Assembly (NCBI RefSeq): GCF_021347895.1
Contig: NC_067117.1
Coordinates: forward strand, 16,835,858 to 16,899,857
Direction of reading: 5' to 3'
Length of the DNA stretch: 64,000 nt
From: Acanthochromis polyacanthus
Lineage: Eukaryota > Chordata > Actinopteri > Pomacentridae
The notes beneath the pieces were generated by a model. It was not told the origin of the DNA. It was given only the letters and a program-made list of their open reading frames with translations, and made no database searches. A program made the position numbers and the translations under genes. Below are positions 33,470 through 45,800 of this stretch, piece after piece. Numbering within the stretch: position 1 is the first letter of the stretch; the number at the start of each line of letters is the position of its first letter.

Positions 33470-36400
33470 GCTGCAGGAGGAGACACACACTCGTGTACAG
33501 CCCACGTCAAACCACCCAAAACCCTTACGGAGCTCCTCCCCAGCACCAGAACCCACTCCTCGGCACCAGATCTCACTTTTGCTCGGCCACAAAAGCATCC
33601 CACTGGGTTTCCATTTTTCCAGTATTTAAATTGATTCTAACTGTACAAAAAGTTATGAATGAAATATGAATCAAAAAAAAAAGAACTATGCGATGGAAAT
33701 GCAGTACATTCTGAATGATTTGAAGAGGTTGTGCTTGTGGAGCAGCTTCAGAAAACGGTAAATGAGACACGACTATGTCATAGAGTACGTCTTAGTTCTG
33801 TGGGTTTTTTAATATTTTTTTAATGGCATCTTTGTGAAATGTCCAGGTTAGTGGATTGAGATGGCAGGAGACATAAGCATTTACAATATTTTAAAAGCAA
33901 TTTTCAGTTCTAAGGTGAGTCTGGAAATATCTAATTTTGCAGATACACTTACTTGCGGGTGAGATTTGATCCACGAAAATGTTTTGCAAGGGGGCATGAT
34001 CAGAATTATTTTGCAATCCATCACTGTAACTAAAAAGAAAAACACAAAATACACACTAGTGTGAGGAGGATTCACGTCTGGAGATACTGTTAGGATAAAT
34101 CCAAAATCTTGTTTACAGATGTTTAGAGATGTAAAGTGTTAAGGAGATCCAAAACCAAACCTATACCCACTATTAATGTATAACACCCCAGTGTGACATT
34201 CTCGAGTATCTACGAAAACCTCTTCACAGTTACTTTGATCTTTTATTTTAGTCTTGTAAAACTTAATAAAAGGAAAGAGAAGAGGTTATACTAGTTTAAC
34301 CGTATCTTTCAAAGCAGATGATTAAAGTCGGTATAGCTGTTTCTGTCATTCTGCAAAGGTACGTAATGCAGTTTTAGTTTGTCTTGCACACTAAAGTCTA
34401 AAACAAAACTGAGATGTAGATGCACTCTCACATCTGGAAGAGGAGGAGGAGAGCAAATCCTGCAGGATGACAAGAACCTTTTATCCAACAAGGGAAAATA
34501 CACTTTAACACATTCAGCAGAGAAGTAAATGCACTGTTTCATAACTTGAAGAGGCTTGGGACTGAATATGTAATAGCAAAACAGAATCCACACTCTGAAA
34601 AAACACATGCAAAGGTTGCCGTGCTCGAATGTTCACCCTCTTATAATCTAGGTGAATTATTGAGCTCAAAGTAGCACAAAACATGATTCCAGTTGTATCA
34701 CTAGAAGTTTACATATTTCTACTTAGATCAGTGTTCGCATCTGTGTAAAAAAAAAAAAAAAAAACTAAAACAAAAAAACACTTAAATTAAGAAAGAGCAG
34801 TAGCTACATTACTCCTGTCAAGCCACTTCATTCACTTTTTCTCGATGGTAGTTTCAGAAAATGCAAAATCCTTTAACTGCAGTACTGTACTAAGAAAATC
34901 TAGCTTTTATAATTCAAAACAAACCACATAGCGTGCAACAAAATGAAAAAATAAATAATCAAGGGAATATAACTCAGCCACTGACTTTAGTTTAGAGAAC
35001 ATGTTTGATTGCATTTTGAAATGCCCCCATCCACTTCAACCTCAACCGTATCATCATTGTCCTAATGGAGAAAATATTGTTAGTGCTTGAACACAGAGTA
35101 GATTAGTATGCTTGAAGCTTGTCTTTGTCTCCTGGATGTCAAAGCAAAGATATCCTTTTGTTATAAACGAAAGCACTATGCTGTTGGATAAAGGAAGAGC
35201 CTTCTGACATTATATATAAATGATATATGTATATATTAAAAAGGGGTACAAAAACCTTTTTTGGGGCACTCTACCTTACCAACAATAAATTTTGCACTAT
35301 GGGACGTTCATGGCGTGAGGAGGTAAAGTGTTGTTTGTGTTTTACCAAGCACAAGAGAGCTTGTACAGTATAGGATTAAAAAAAAAAACTATTCAAGCTT
35401 CTGGTGATAAACCGTGAACTAGAGAGGTTATTACTTCTTTTTGATACCATCACACTTTCCTGACTTTGTCTGAAGCGGGGGCCTGTCCATACACTCACAC
35501 ACTTCGATCCAATCTGGAACCTGGACGTACTGTACCAGCGGCCTGAAAGGCCTCCAAGCCCACTTTGGGTGATAAGTCATGTGTGTAATAAGTGTCTGGA
35601 TCAATGAACATAGAATGCTTTAACTGGAAGTGGCCCGCCCATCAACTTTAATCTGTTACCACGTTAGAGAGAGACTTCATCCTTTTGACTTAAACAATGT
35701 GTCGACTGTCTTGCATAGACGTGTTTTTGCCTTTGTGTGTGTTTTAAGTGAAAGCACCCATGTAAGAATGGGAGGAGTATCCAGGGATTGTTAGCCAAAG
35801 TAGAAGATGACATGTTGTGTGCTGTAACTTTTGTGATCGCAGGAATATGCTAGAACATTTCAAAGGGAGGAAAAAGTTGGTTTAGGGGCAGTGGTTGGAG
35901 AAGAAAAAATTAAACTGGTCAATTGTCTATTTATTAATAATAATTACAATGAATTTCAAAGTCTGTCTACCTCACTTCAGCCTTCTAAACACCTTGCTTT
36001 TTTTAAATAAATACGAAAAAATGTCATTAATTAATCTGTGCAAACATTTAACTCATAAGAACCTCCCCTCATCCCCTCCAAAAATAATGTAGATGAAACC
36101 ACAGGGTCCCCTTGCTCTCAGGTTCAGATTGAGTTATTGACAGAGTGACTGATGGTAGCGGCTCTGGTAATGTGTGGTCAAAAGAAATAATTAGCTGTGC
36201 CCACATCTGTGGCTTAACTATGGTTAAAGCTGTTGAGAAGTTGCATTTTGAATTTTCGTGTTTGTATACTGGTATGTGTGAGAGTTTTTTTCATATAAAT
36301 ATATGAGAGTAAGAAATCTCTATGTAAATACCTACCCAAATGTTGACATTTATGATGTTTTGGACAGGTTCACCGCTTCTAACGTTTTTCTCACTTTCCC

Positions 36401-36560
36401 CCTTCATTCCTCCGTTCTTTGTGTAGTTAAGAAAAAAAATCACCCCAACTTTGTAGTTTAATGGTTGTGCATATGAATAACTGTTCAATTATTTTTGCCT
36501 TTTGTTGTTTATTTACTGTCATTTTTCTTTTGTACAATAAATCATTTATTTAGCTTATGG
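33470..36560 (+). other. gdf11: Probable gdf11 3' UTR
   Basis: After the stop codon there is about 3.1 kb of AT-rich sequence with no transposon that I recognise. Candidate poly(A) signals are at 34265, 35285 and, best placed, aataaa at 36536-36541 followed by T/G-rich sequence (tttatttagcttatgggatttgctg). GDF11 transcripts are known to have long 3' UTRs. The end point is inference. Confidence 0.5.
36536..36541 (+). terminator. Candidate gdf11 poly(A) signal
   Basis: Canonical AATAAA in ttgtacaataaatcattt with a T-rich, GT-containing stretch within 40 bases downstream. Two earlier AATAAA hexamers could be alternative sites. Confidence 0.4.
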
Positions 36561-37700
36561 GATTTGCTGTTTACTCCTTACTGCTTTTAGTGCATCTGTG
36601 CCAATATGGAACTTTGCATCAAAACAACAACAAAAAAAAGCTAAAATGTAGAGTAACAGAAGCACAAATGCAGAACAGTTGCAGTCAGAAAATGTTAGTG
36701 GCACATAAATCTAAAGTTTGCTCATATTAGCCACCTGAAGTACTAATTATGTGTTTAAACACAGATTACTTTCCAGCAAATTGTGAATTCGACATAATCA
36801 TCAAAATACTGTAATCTGCCTCCAACTAAATTGCCCAAAAGAGGAGCATTTAATAGCAAGGTTATGACAGATTTTCTGTTCATGCAGTCACTATGGCTCA
36901 AACGGCACATTTTAAAGCGTACAGGTGTGCAGTCAGTAACAACCATGGAAATACATTAAAAAAGGTTTGTGTGTAGAATAATTATTGAGATATTATTAAA
37001 AGTAGTATTTAAATTTTCTATTTCGATTTAAATGTTCTGATAGCGATAGTGAAAATGTAAATTTAAATGGAAACGTATGGAAACGTCCAAGGCTAATTTA
37101 AATGCACTTCTCCTGTGAACGTGTATTAAAGCAATTCTGAATCACACATTTGGCTCTCGGTAAGATATTCTGGTTACATATATTATATGACAGGATGGTT
37201 TCTGTTTGCTGCTGAGGAATTATTGCCAACAGGTTGCTATACTGCATATGGGAAATTCATTTCAAAATGCTTGATATTTAACATTACACCATTTGACAAA
37301 TATATCTTCACTACTACTATGTGAGTAATACTGTATTCAGCTCCAGTCTTGATCTGAGTCCATTGCCATGAACAGAAATGTTCAGAGATACCAGATACAG
37401 ACATTTTAATAGAGAGAAAAGGCTGAGAGCTATGATGAGTTATGGTGTCATCTTCTGATGTAATTTAACACTGAGGGTGCGATAGAGAGAGTGTTATACC
37501 ATTAATTTACACAATCAATGACACATGATGACCTGATGCTGCTAAAAGAATAATTAGTCTTGATCTATTTTATAGAACCATCAAATTTATGAGGAAACAT
37601 TTGTTTGTTTCTCTGTTTGAATCTAATTTATCAGGAATAAATATGAGGAAGAGATCTTTATTTGGTATGTGAATGTTGCCTGATATAATCAGATTTGACA
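36561..37700. other. Intergenic, no gene seen
   Basis: AT-rich sequence with no recognisable gene or intact repeat. Confidence 0.5.
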
Positions 37701-37705
37701 ACCAA

Positions 37706-37824
37706 ACTGTGATTGCATTTACAGTAGGATCATTTTTACTGTGACAAAAAAATACAGTACAGTACCCTATTACTGTGATTGCATTTACAGTAGGATCATT
37801 TTTACTGTGACAAAAATACAGTCT
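37706..37824 (+). repeat. 66-bp imperfect tandem duplication
   Basis: The sequence beginning actgtgattgcatttacagt at 37706 recurs at 37772, a period of 66 bases. The two copies agree over about 50 bases and differ in the length of an A-run. The second copy runs straight into the 3' end of the LINE element. Confidence 0.85.
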
Positions 37825-37850
37825 TCTTCTTTTCCTTTCGGCTTTTCCCT

Positions 37851-38363
37851 TCAGGAGTCGCCACAGCGAATCAATTGCCTCCATCTAACCCTATCTTCCG
37901 CATCCTCTTCTCTCACACCAGCTACCTTCATGTCCTCTTTAACCACATCCATAAACCTCCTCTTTGGTCTTCCTCTAGGCCTCCTGCCTGGCAGTGGGAA
38001 ACTCAGAATCCTTCTACCAATATATTCACTCTCTCTCCTCTGGACATGTCCGAACCATCTCAGTCTGGCCTCTCTGACTTTATCTCCAAAGCCTCTAACA
38101 TGTGCTGTCCCTCTGATGTACTCATTCCTGATCCTATCCATCCTGGTCACTCCCAAAGAGAACCTCAGCATCTTCAGTTCTGCTACCTCCAGCTCTGCCT
38201 CCTGTCTTTTCCTCAGGGACACTGTCTCCAGACCAAACAACATGGCTGGTCTCACCACAGTTTTGTAAACCTTTCCTTTCATTTTAGCTGAAACTCTTCT
38301 ATCACACATCACACCTGACACTTTTCTCCAGCCGTTCCAGCCTGCCTGTACAAGCTTCTTCAC
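37851..38363 (-). pseudogene. LINE C-terminal domain
   Basis: Continues the LINE polyprotein after a frame break at about 38370: KMKGKVYKTVVRPAMLFGLE, then WFGHVQRRESEYIGRR, PGRRPRGRPKRRFMDVVKED and a final RVRWRQLIRCGDS that overlaps the element's 3' end sequence. This C-terminal region is typical of fish RTE-like polyproteins. Confidence 0.82.
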
Positions 38364-38378
38364 CTCTTTTCCACACTC

Positions 38379-39551
38379 TCAATTGCTCTGGACTGTTGAC
38401 CCTAAGTACTTAAAATCCTCCACCTTCTTGATCTCTTCTCCCTGTAACCTCACTCTTCCACTTGGGTCCCTCTCATTCACACACAGATACTCCGTCTTGC
38501 TGCGCCTAACCTTCATTCCTCTCCTTTTCAGGGCAAACCTCCATGCCTCTAGCTTCTCCTCCACCTGTTCCCTGCTCTCACTACAGATCACAATGCCATC
38601 TGCAAACATCATAGTCCATGGAGACTCCTGTCTAACCTCGTCTGTCATCCTGTCCATCACCATAGCAAACAAGAAGGGGCTCAGAGCTGATCCCTGATGT
38701 AGTCCCACCTCCACCTTGAACTCCTCTGTCACACCTACAGCACACCTCACCACTGTCTTACAGTCCTCATACATGTCCTGCACCACTCTAACATACTTCT
38801 CTGCCACTCCAGACTTCCTCACACGAAACCACAGTTCCTCTCTGGGCACCCTGTCATAAGCTTTCTCCAGATCTACAAAGACACAATGCAGCTCCTTCTG
38901 ACCTTCTCTGTACTTCTCTATCAACATCCTCAAAGCAAATATTGCATCTGTTGTACTCTTTCTTGGCATGAAACCATACTGCTGCTCACAGATGTTCACC
39001 TCTGCCCTTAGTCTAGTTTCAACTACTCTTTCCCATAGCTTCATCGTGTGGCTCATCAGCTTTATTCCTCTGTAGTTGCCACAACTCTGCACATCTCCCT
39101 TGTTCTTAAAGATGGGCACCAGCACACTTCTTCTCCATTCCTCGGGCATCTTCTCACTATCTAAGATCCTGTTGAACAACCCAGTCAGAAACTCTACTGC
39201 TACCTCTCCGAGACACTTCCATACCTCCACAGATACATCATCAGGACCAAGTGCCTTTCCACTCTTCATCCTCTTCAATGCCCTCCTCACTTCATCCTTA
39301 CTAATCTTTGCTACTTCCTGGTCCACAACAGTCACCTCTTCTACTCTTCGTTCTCTCTCATTTTCCTCATTCATCAACTCTTCAAAGTACTCTTTCCATC
39401 TTCCCATCACACTATTGGCACCTGTCAACACACTTCCACCCTTATCCTTTATCACCCTAACCTGCTGCACGTCCTTCCCATCTCTGTCTCTCTGCCTTGC
39501 CAACCTGTACAGTCTCTCCCTCCTTACTGTCCAACCTAGAATACAAGTCAT
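38379..39551 (-). pseudogene. LINE reverse transcriptase domain with altered catalytic motif
   Basis: The frame encodes RT motifs in order: SGKALGPDDVSVEVWK, WRRSVLVPIFKNKGD, NYRGIKLMSHTMKLWERVV, QYGFMPRKSTTDAIF, VFVDLEKAYDRVPRE (first catalytic Asp), GLHQGSALSPFLFAMVMD, then FADGIVICSES where the family has F/Y-A-D-D. The second Asp of the pair is Gly, expected to abolish activity. KYLGSTVQSN closes the thumb-proximal part. Confidence 0.88.
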
Positions 39552-39876
39552 CGTAAGCCCCTTGTTTGGCCTTTGCCACCTCTACTTTCACCTTACGCTG
39601 CATCTCTCTGTACTCCTATCTACTCTCTTCAGTCTTCTCAGTGTCCCACTTCTTCTTAGCTAACCTCTTTCTCTGGATCTACTCATGTACCTCCTCATTC
39701 CACCACCAAGTCTCCTTATCTCCTTTCCTTCCAGATGACACACCAAGTACTCTCCGACCTGTCTCCCTGATCACACTTGCTGTAGTTGTCCAGTCATCTG
39801 GAAGCACCTCCTGACCATCCAAAGCCTGTCTCAAATCTTTCCTGAAAGTCATACAACACTCTTCCTTTTTCAGCTT

Positions 39877-40587
39877 CTACCATTTGGTCCTCTGCTCTGC
39901 CTTTGCCCTCTTCATCTTCTTCACCACCAGGGTCATCCTACACACCACCATCCTATGCTGTCTGGCTACACTCTCACCTACCACTACTTTGCAGTCACTG
40001 ATCTCCTTCAGATTACACCATCTACACAATATGTAGTCTACCTGTGTGCTCCTACCTCCACTCTTATAGGTCACCCTATGTTCCTGCCTCTTCTGGAAGA
40101 AAATATTCACTACAGACATTTCCATCCTTTTTGCAAAGTCAACCACCATCTGTCCTTCTGCGTTCCTCTCCTGGATACCAAACCTGCCCATGACCTCCTC
40201 ATCATCTCTGTTTCCTGCACCAACATGTCCATTGAAGTCTGCACCAATGACAACTCTCTCACTTCTGGGGATGCTCTGCATCACTTCATCAAGGTCCAAC
40301 CAGAATTTCTCCTTCTCCTCCCGCTCACATCCTACCTGTGGAGCATACCCACTAACAACATTGAACCTTCGTTCAATGTTCAAAACCACCTTCGTTTTCT
40401 AGCTTCAGGCTCATCACTCGATCTGACACTCTTTTTACCTCCAGGACATTCCTAACAAACTCCTCCTTCAAGATAACTCCTACTCCATTTCTCTTCCTAT
40501 CTACATCATGATAGAACAACTTGAACTCTGCTCCTAGACTTCTAGCTTTACTACCTTTCCACCTGGTCTCCTGGACACACAGTATGT
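39877..40587 (-). pseudogene. LINE endonuclease domain, truncated and broken
   Basis: Two overlapping pieces in different frames (40587 to about 40373, then 40389-39877) encode an apurinic-type endonuclease/exonuclease-phosphatase domain. Visible motifs are QETRWKGSK, GVGVILKEEF, SGYAPQVGCEREEKEKFW, VVIGADFNGHVG, and STQVDYILCR near the end. The N-terminal catalytic Asn segment is absent through 5' truncation. Confidence 0.82.
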
Positions 40588-40982
40588 GAAATATCACATG
40601 GTCTGTGTGCACTGTGAGCAGTAAGGTCTTATATAGACAGGTGTGTGCCTTTCCTAATCAAGTCCAATCAGTTTAATTAAACACAGCTGGACTCCAATAA
40701 AGAAATAGAACCATCTTGAGGAGGATCAGAAGAAATGGACAGCATGTGAGTTAAATATGAATGTCGCTGCAAAGGGTCTGAATACTTCTGACCATGTGAT
40801 ATTTCAGTTTTTCTTTTTTAATAAATTTGCAAAAAATTCTACATTTCTGTTTTTTTCTGTCAAGATGGGGTGCTGAGTGTACATTAATGAGAAATAAAAT
40901 GAACTTTTTTGATTTTGGCAAATGGCTGCAATGACACAGAGTGAAAAATTTCAAGGGGTCTGAATACTTTCCGTACCCACAG
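40588..40982. mobile_element. Tc1-like transposon end fragment
   Basis: The right end reads aaggggtctgaatactttccgtacccac, and a matching inner repeat (gggtctgaatacttctgacc) lies near 40775. This is the IR/DR layout of a fish Tc1 family distinct from the copy in gdf11 intron 1. A TA follows at 40983-40984. The left end and the transposase are absent, and the fragment is fused to the LINE 5' side at about 40588. Confidence 0.7.
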
Positions 40983-41656
40983 TACAATGGCGTTAGTAAT
41001 ACGTTCCTTGAGATTATTTGTCTCGTATCTTCACCTGATTCAAGTGCCCCAAAGATAGCGTCAAACACATTTTCTAGGGTATATGAAACAAAAAACATAT
41101 ACATTATACATTTTCCTATGTATGGAAAGTACTCTAAACTCTAAATTTCAGACACAAAAAAAGTAGACTAGTGTTCTTTTTGCACTCTCACATTTGAAGA
41201 ACTGAAGACCCAGTGAATTAACAATATTTCTGATGGCAATGTTAACACAGCAATAGAAAAATCCCTAGCATGTTACACAAATAATGTAGCTTTTAGCTTT
41301 GCTCAAATATATATCCATCAGGGCTATGTGGACACTGTAATAATGAGAATAGTTCAAACTTTAAACCAGTAAACAAGGAGTGGATGGGTTTAGGGATGAT
41401 AATTGATAAGAAATTATCGATGTCACTGCCATTATTGATGCCACTTATCGATTTGATTCCTTATCGATTCTCTTATCAATGCCTGATAGGTTGTTGTATT
41501 TGGAAAAAAAAGCAGATAATGCCCGCGATCGCTTCTTCCGCTCCATGGATTGTTCCCGCTGTGGGCTCTAATCTCCCGACAACTGCACCCATGCAACTGA
41601 ATACGGCAGGTCTCGCGAGGCTTCTTCTTCTTCATTGGTTTTATGACGGTTGGCAT

Positions 41657-42294
41657 TAGTGTTGCCAACTTAGCGAATTTCTCGCTAAATCTAGCGACTT
41701 TCCAAAGCGTCCTAGTGACTTTTTTTTTTGTCAAAAGTGACTAGCAACAAATCTAGTGACTTTTTCTGCCGTTTTGGAGACTCTGACAGGAAAACTCGGA
41801 TCATTCTGCAGTTACTGTTTTCAACGAGCAGCAGGTGCTGCTGTGAGCTCCTCCCCGTCCCAAAGCACAGGCGGTCAGTCCCATAGATATATACAAACAT
41901 ATACAAACATGTTTGTATATATCTATGGTCAGTCCAGTAACCCCGCAGCAGTCCCAGTGTCTGATCACTCCGCGGCTAGATGGCAGATGAATCGCGCATG
42001 CGCAAATTCACTACAGAGCCCATCCAGACTTACGGAGCAGGATATAAATGAAAATGTTTCTTCACTGCTAAAATAAACCACAGTATTTAGCCTCTAGTAG
42101 AAAAATGTATTTTGGGTGTTTTATACTCACTTTTTGGTCTCTTCCACAACGTTATTCCTCTCTCCTACAACGCTGATTACAATTACATGCAAACTGGGAA
42201 ATATGCAAATTAGGCGATGACGTCATTTGGCGACTTCTAGCGACTTTTAGGACAGCCAACAGCGACTTTCCTTACTGAGGAGTTGGCAGCACTG
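41657..42294. mobile_element. Non-autonomous hAT-like element with 8-bp target duplication
   Basis: 638 bp, flanked by identical gttggcat (41649-41656 and 42295-42302). The ends are inverted copies, TAGTGTTGCCAACT at the left and CAGTGCTGCCAACT on the opposite strand at the right. Subterminal regions are rich in repeated GCGACTTTT/TAGCGACT words on both sides, as hAT transposase-binding sites usually are. No transposase frame remains. Confidence 0.85.
41881..41928. repeat. Perfect 20-bp-arm palindrome inside the hAT-like element
   Basis: Arms ccatagatatatacaaacat (41881-41900) and its exact reverse complement (41909-41928) enclose an 8-base loop. The direct repeat ggtcagtc occurs at 41873-41880 and 41927-41934, so the palindrome looks like a small insertion. 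Confidence 0.92.
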
Positions 42295-42602
42295 GTTGGC
42301 ATCCATCACTTTGGTGCATTACCGCCCCATTCTCGCAATGAGGCTAGTGACAGAGTTCAGTTTGGAGAGACAGAATGTTTTTTATTTATTATTTTTTAAA
42401 AGAATGACATACGGGCAGCAGTGAATGTCCATAGCTCTGTATTTGCCCACAAGCTCTCTGGGTCCAGTAATGTGTGTTAACGGTCGTGCGTGGAAGCTAG
42501 CCATATCATGCTCGCTCTGAGATGGCGTTCAGCTGACTGTGGTCTCCAGCAGAGAAAAAGGGGAATCGCAGCTGTAGCACAGGTATGTATGTGAAGTGTG
42601 GC

Positions 42603-42770
42603 GGGGGGGGGGGATACCGACACATTCATTTACTTTGTCATTGTCCTAAAATAGAAAGGAAACTGCTTCAAACGTAGCCGAAAAATACAAACTTATTTAT
42701 CAGTTTATACTTATTTTAGACATCAGAACAAAAACATTGGACCTGGCTTTAGTGTTTTCAGTAGTAGCAA
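42603..42770 (+). repeat. Unclassified dispersed repeat, copy 2
   Basis: Same-orientation counterpart of 31630-31795, about 85-90% alike by eye. It begins after a G-run (ggggggg) as does copy 1, and ends just before a long (CA)n tract. Confidence 0.7.
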
Positions 42771-42791
42771 CACCGCTGTGTAACACTTTGA

Positions 42792-42793
<2 letters not shown>

Positions 42794-42870
<77 letters not shown>
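42794..42870 (+). repeat. (CA)n microsatellite
   Basis: About 38 uninterrupted CA units, likely highly polymorphic. Confidence 0.98.
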
Positions 42871-42877
<7 letters not shown>

Positions 42878-45800
42878 CTTACTTAAGTGACTGGTGGCAT
42901 CTTGATTCTTGGAAAACAGTAACGGGCAGCAGAGGTGGCAGGAAGCAGATTCACCGCGAGGCTAATTGGTGAAAGAGAGCGCTCAGGGGACAAAGGTTTA
43001 GTGTTGGGGCTCGGCTTGCCATTATTTGGATTTCATATAAGATCCAGCCTGACCCAATTAATATGCCACCTGATAGGAGGGCCTCTCATCAACCTAATTT
43101 AGAGAATCAATAGGGGACAAATGAGAGTGAAAACGAAGCTCTTGTCGGATGCAAACAGACAAAGACCACCCAGTGCAAGCTCCAGGAGCCTGATGCCAGC
43201 AATGACATAAACCTTTTGACAAATTCTCACTGGACATAAACAAACATTCACACAGACCCCTGCCCCTCAACTGCATCAATGTGCCGTACACATCATCCGT
43301 CATAACCGCCCTACATAGACAAGGGAGGACATTGATGGATGTTTTTATTGTTTTGCCACATATGGAGCAGTTGTACGAGCTGGAAATGAAGTACTAGAGG
43401 CTGAATGGTGCCCCCAAAGCCTTAAGAGTGCTGACACGATGAACTCTGACCCAGCTTCGTTAAATAAAGACTGAACTATGCCACGGAGGCACTTGTGGAA
43501 GAAAGGAGGAAAACGTACAGTACAATGGGAATATTGAACATGTCACAAAGCCCTCAAGAAAGGCCGGTGGGGGCTGGGAGGATTTAGGAGGAGCTTTATG
43601 GCAATTATAGCCATAAAGTTCAGAAAGAAGGTGAATTGGGGGCAGCACTCAATAGCTTAAATTGCTGGACACAGTCATCAGTAACACCTTTTTGTCTGGC
43701 TCGGCGACTGGACGCTGTTTGGAGAGGGGAACTGTTCAGGAAAGATCACACACACTCTTATGGGATGAAAGAGTCTCACGTGACAATAAAATAAACAGTC
43801 ACAATGACAAATCCTCATTAAATGTTCTGATCATCGGCGCTGCAGTGAAGCTCACTTTCACTGCTGATTTTTTTTTGGACCATACCTGTTCAATAGTAAA
43901 TGTAATTTATGCTGTCATTAAATCATAAATCATCTTCACCATCTACAAGTGGAGAAAATGAATGGAACACGTATTATTTAAGAGCTTTTTGCATAATTGT
44001 TTTCACACTGATGTCCAGTCTTGTTAGTTTTTGAACAGTTTTTGCATATCAGGCGCACATTTTTATCTTGATTTTATCCTCTAAAATATCTTCTTAAAGT
44101 GCAGCTTGAGCTTCGTTTTCTATAACTGACATCTTTTGGACTTTTTCACTTTCATTTTTACATTGTGATGCAGAAAAAGCACCGAGTTAAAATACCATTG
44201 TTGCATCACTGTTCATACAATGTAGCATCTTTAGCATCAGAAGTTCTCTTAACTATATTAATTCAAACTGCAGTTCTTAATTTTAGTATTAACTTTTGCA
44301 AACACTGTAAGAATATGCGCTTCATGGTATTTGCACCACACATGCATCTGCCTTCATTTTCTCTGGGTAAACTTGCAGATCATGAAATCCCAGCTGACTG
44401 ACGAGGTTCAGTGCCTCGGCTCTGGTGAGTGACAGCTGTCACTCTATTGTGCTCCCAGCAAACCATCTGGTTCACAGCTGACAATTGCTGCCTCTGCTAA
44501 GACGGTGGTGAGGTGCAGCCTTGCCAGGGCATGTTGCCATACAGTCCCACAGACCTAACAGTTTACCTGGGGGACAAGATCACCTCCTCTACCCTGGAGG
44601 AGTTCCTTTCAGGGCCCAGATAGGAAGCAACAAAAGTCTAAATTATGCTCAGGGCTGAACACCCTCTTGGATTTCTGATGCAGTGGAGGTTTTTTTCATT
44701 CTCATGGCTGCAAAACTACAGCATCAGCAATGTATTTGGATGTTGTCTTTAGTTTTTATAGATGCAAAGTAAATAGATGTATCAAAAAATAGATTTATTA
44801 AAAGACTGAAAAGAGTCTAAGTGAAAATTATTAAACGGCACAGTGCAAGTTGGCATTTTTCACAGAGACAAATCATTGTTTAAGTCACTTTTCTTTAGCT
44901 TTTATTTTGTTATATTACATTTGTAAAAAGAAATAAATAAAAGTTCTTTATTGACTCTTTCAACATCAGTTAAAAGAAGAAAAATGTGACTTTGAAAAGT
45001 AACAAATATCCCTTCAGTAAGCCTCTCTGCTGTAAGCTAAGGCAGGGTTTTCAAAAAGCAGAATTGATATTATGTTTATTTATATCTACATGCAAAGTAG
45101 ATGTAGATATTCTAAAGGTAAAATATTATCATTTGCAGATGTTTCAGCAGTGCTTCTGCGCATATTGTGCATAATCCACTAAAGTCAATGCGCATCAAGG
45201 GAAATATTAAAACTATTTCAAGCCACAAAGGTTTTGAGGTAAGATCAATGAGCAAAATAAACACTCATGCAGGAATATTAAATGTTATAAATGAGTTCTC
45301 TCTCTGGTTCTCGTAGGTACAACATCCTAATGATGACTAAAACAGCAGCTTCTGCTTTGCCAACACACACCAATCTGCACATTCTGTCCACTTATTTTGA
45401 ATGCTCCTCACAGCAGTGTGTGATTACTTGAAAGTCAGTCGGACATCTCCCTTTTGGCAACAACAGCAATCAGCCCAAGAGTGAAAAACAAAACCTTTCG
45501 TCCCACGCTGTCACCCTGCAGTCCTGGTAATAATCCTAAATCTGCCTCATTTTTGGAACAACATCTTCAATCTGTGGCACAACAACGAAGCCGATATAAA
45601 CTCCGAAATATTAAACAGCGCTATTAATAAACTGAGAGGCAGATTAAAAAAATAAAAAAATAAACAAACAAATGTAATGACACCAAATAAACAAACCTAA
45701 ACATCAGGATGATTCTGTATGTATAATGCAGAGACGGTGACAAAGTTGTGGGTTCATCTCTGGAGCTGTTTCAGATCAGATTAATTGGGATGATTTAATG

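Larger units (their letters stand above)
37820..40587 (-). mobile_element. 5'-truncated RTE-like non-LTR retrotransposon (LINE)
   Basis: On the minus strand the order is endonuclease, reverse transcriptase, C-terminal domain, then a 3' end with the fish-LINE tail (ctgtggcgactcctgaaggg and an AAG-rich end near 37821). The endonuclease begins only at CVQETRWKGSK, so the 5' UTR and the first part of the domain are missing. The reading frame is broken into at least four pieces. Similarity of the endonuclease (VVIGADFNGHVG) to BovB/RTE-type proteins suggests the RTE group. The copy is inactive. Confidence 0.85.
41395..42400. repeat. Older repeat interrupted by a hAT-like element
   Basis: Left part 41395-41656 (with repeated TTATCGAT-type words such as cttatcgatttgattcctta, then cttcttcttcttcattggtt) and right part 42303 onwards (ccatcactttggtgcattaccgcc) read as one repeat split at the duplicated gttggcat. 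The region resembles end regions of fish DNA-transposon families, but its class and exact limits are uncertain. Confidence 0.45.

Noticed and set aside
37741..40455. Several plus-strand open frames across the LINE (for example 39076-39663)
   Set aside because: Antisense to the reverse transcriptase and endonuclease, with Ser/Leu/Pro-rich shadow composition.
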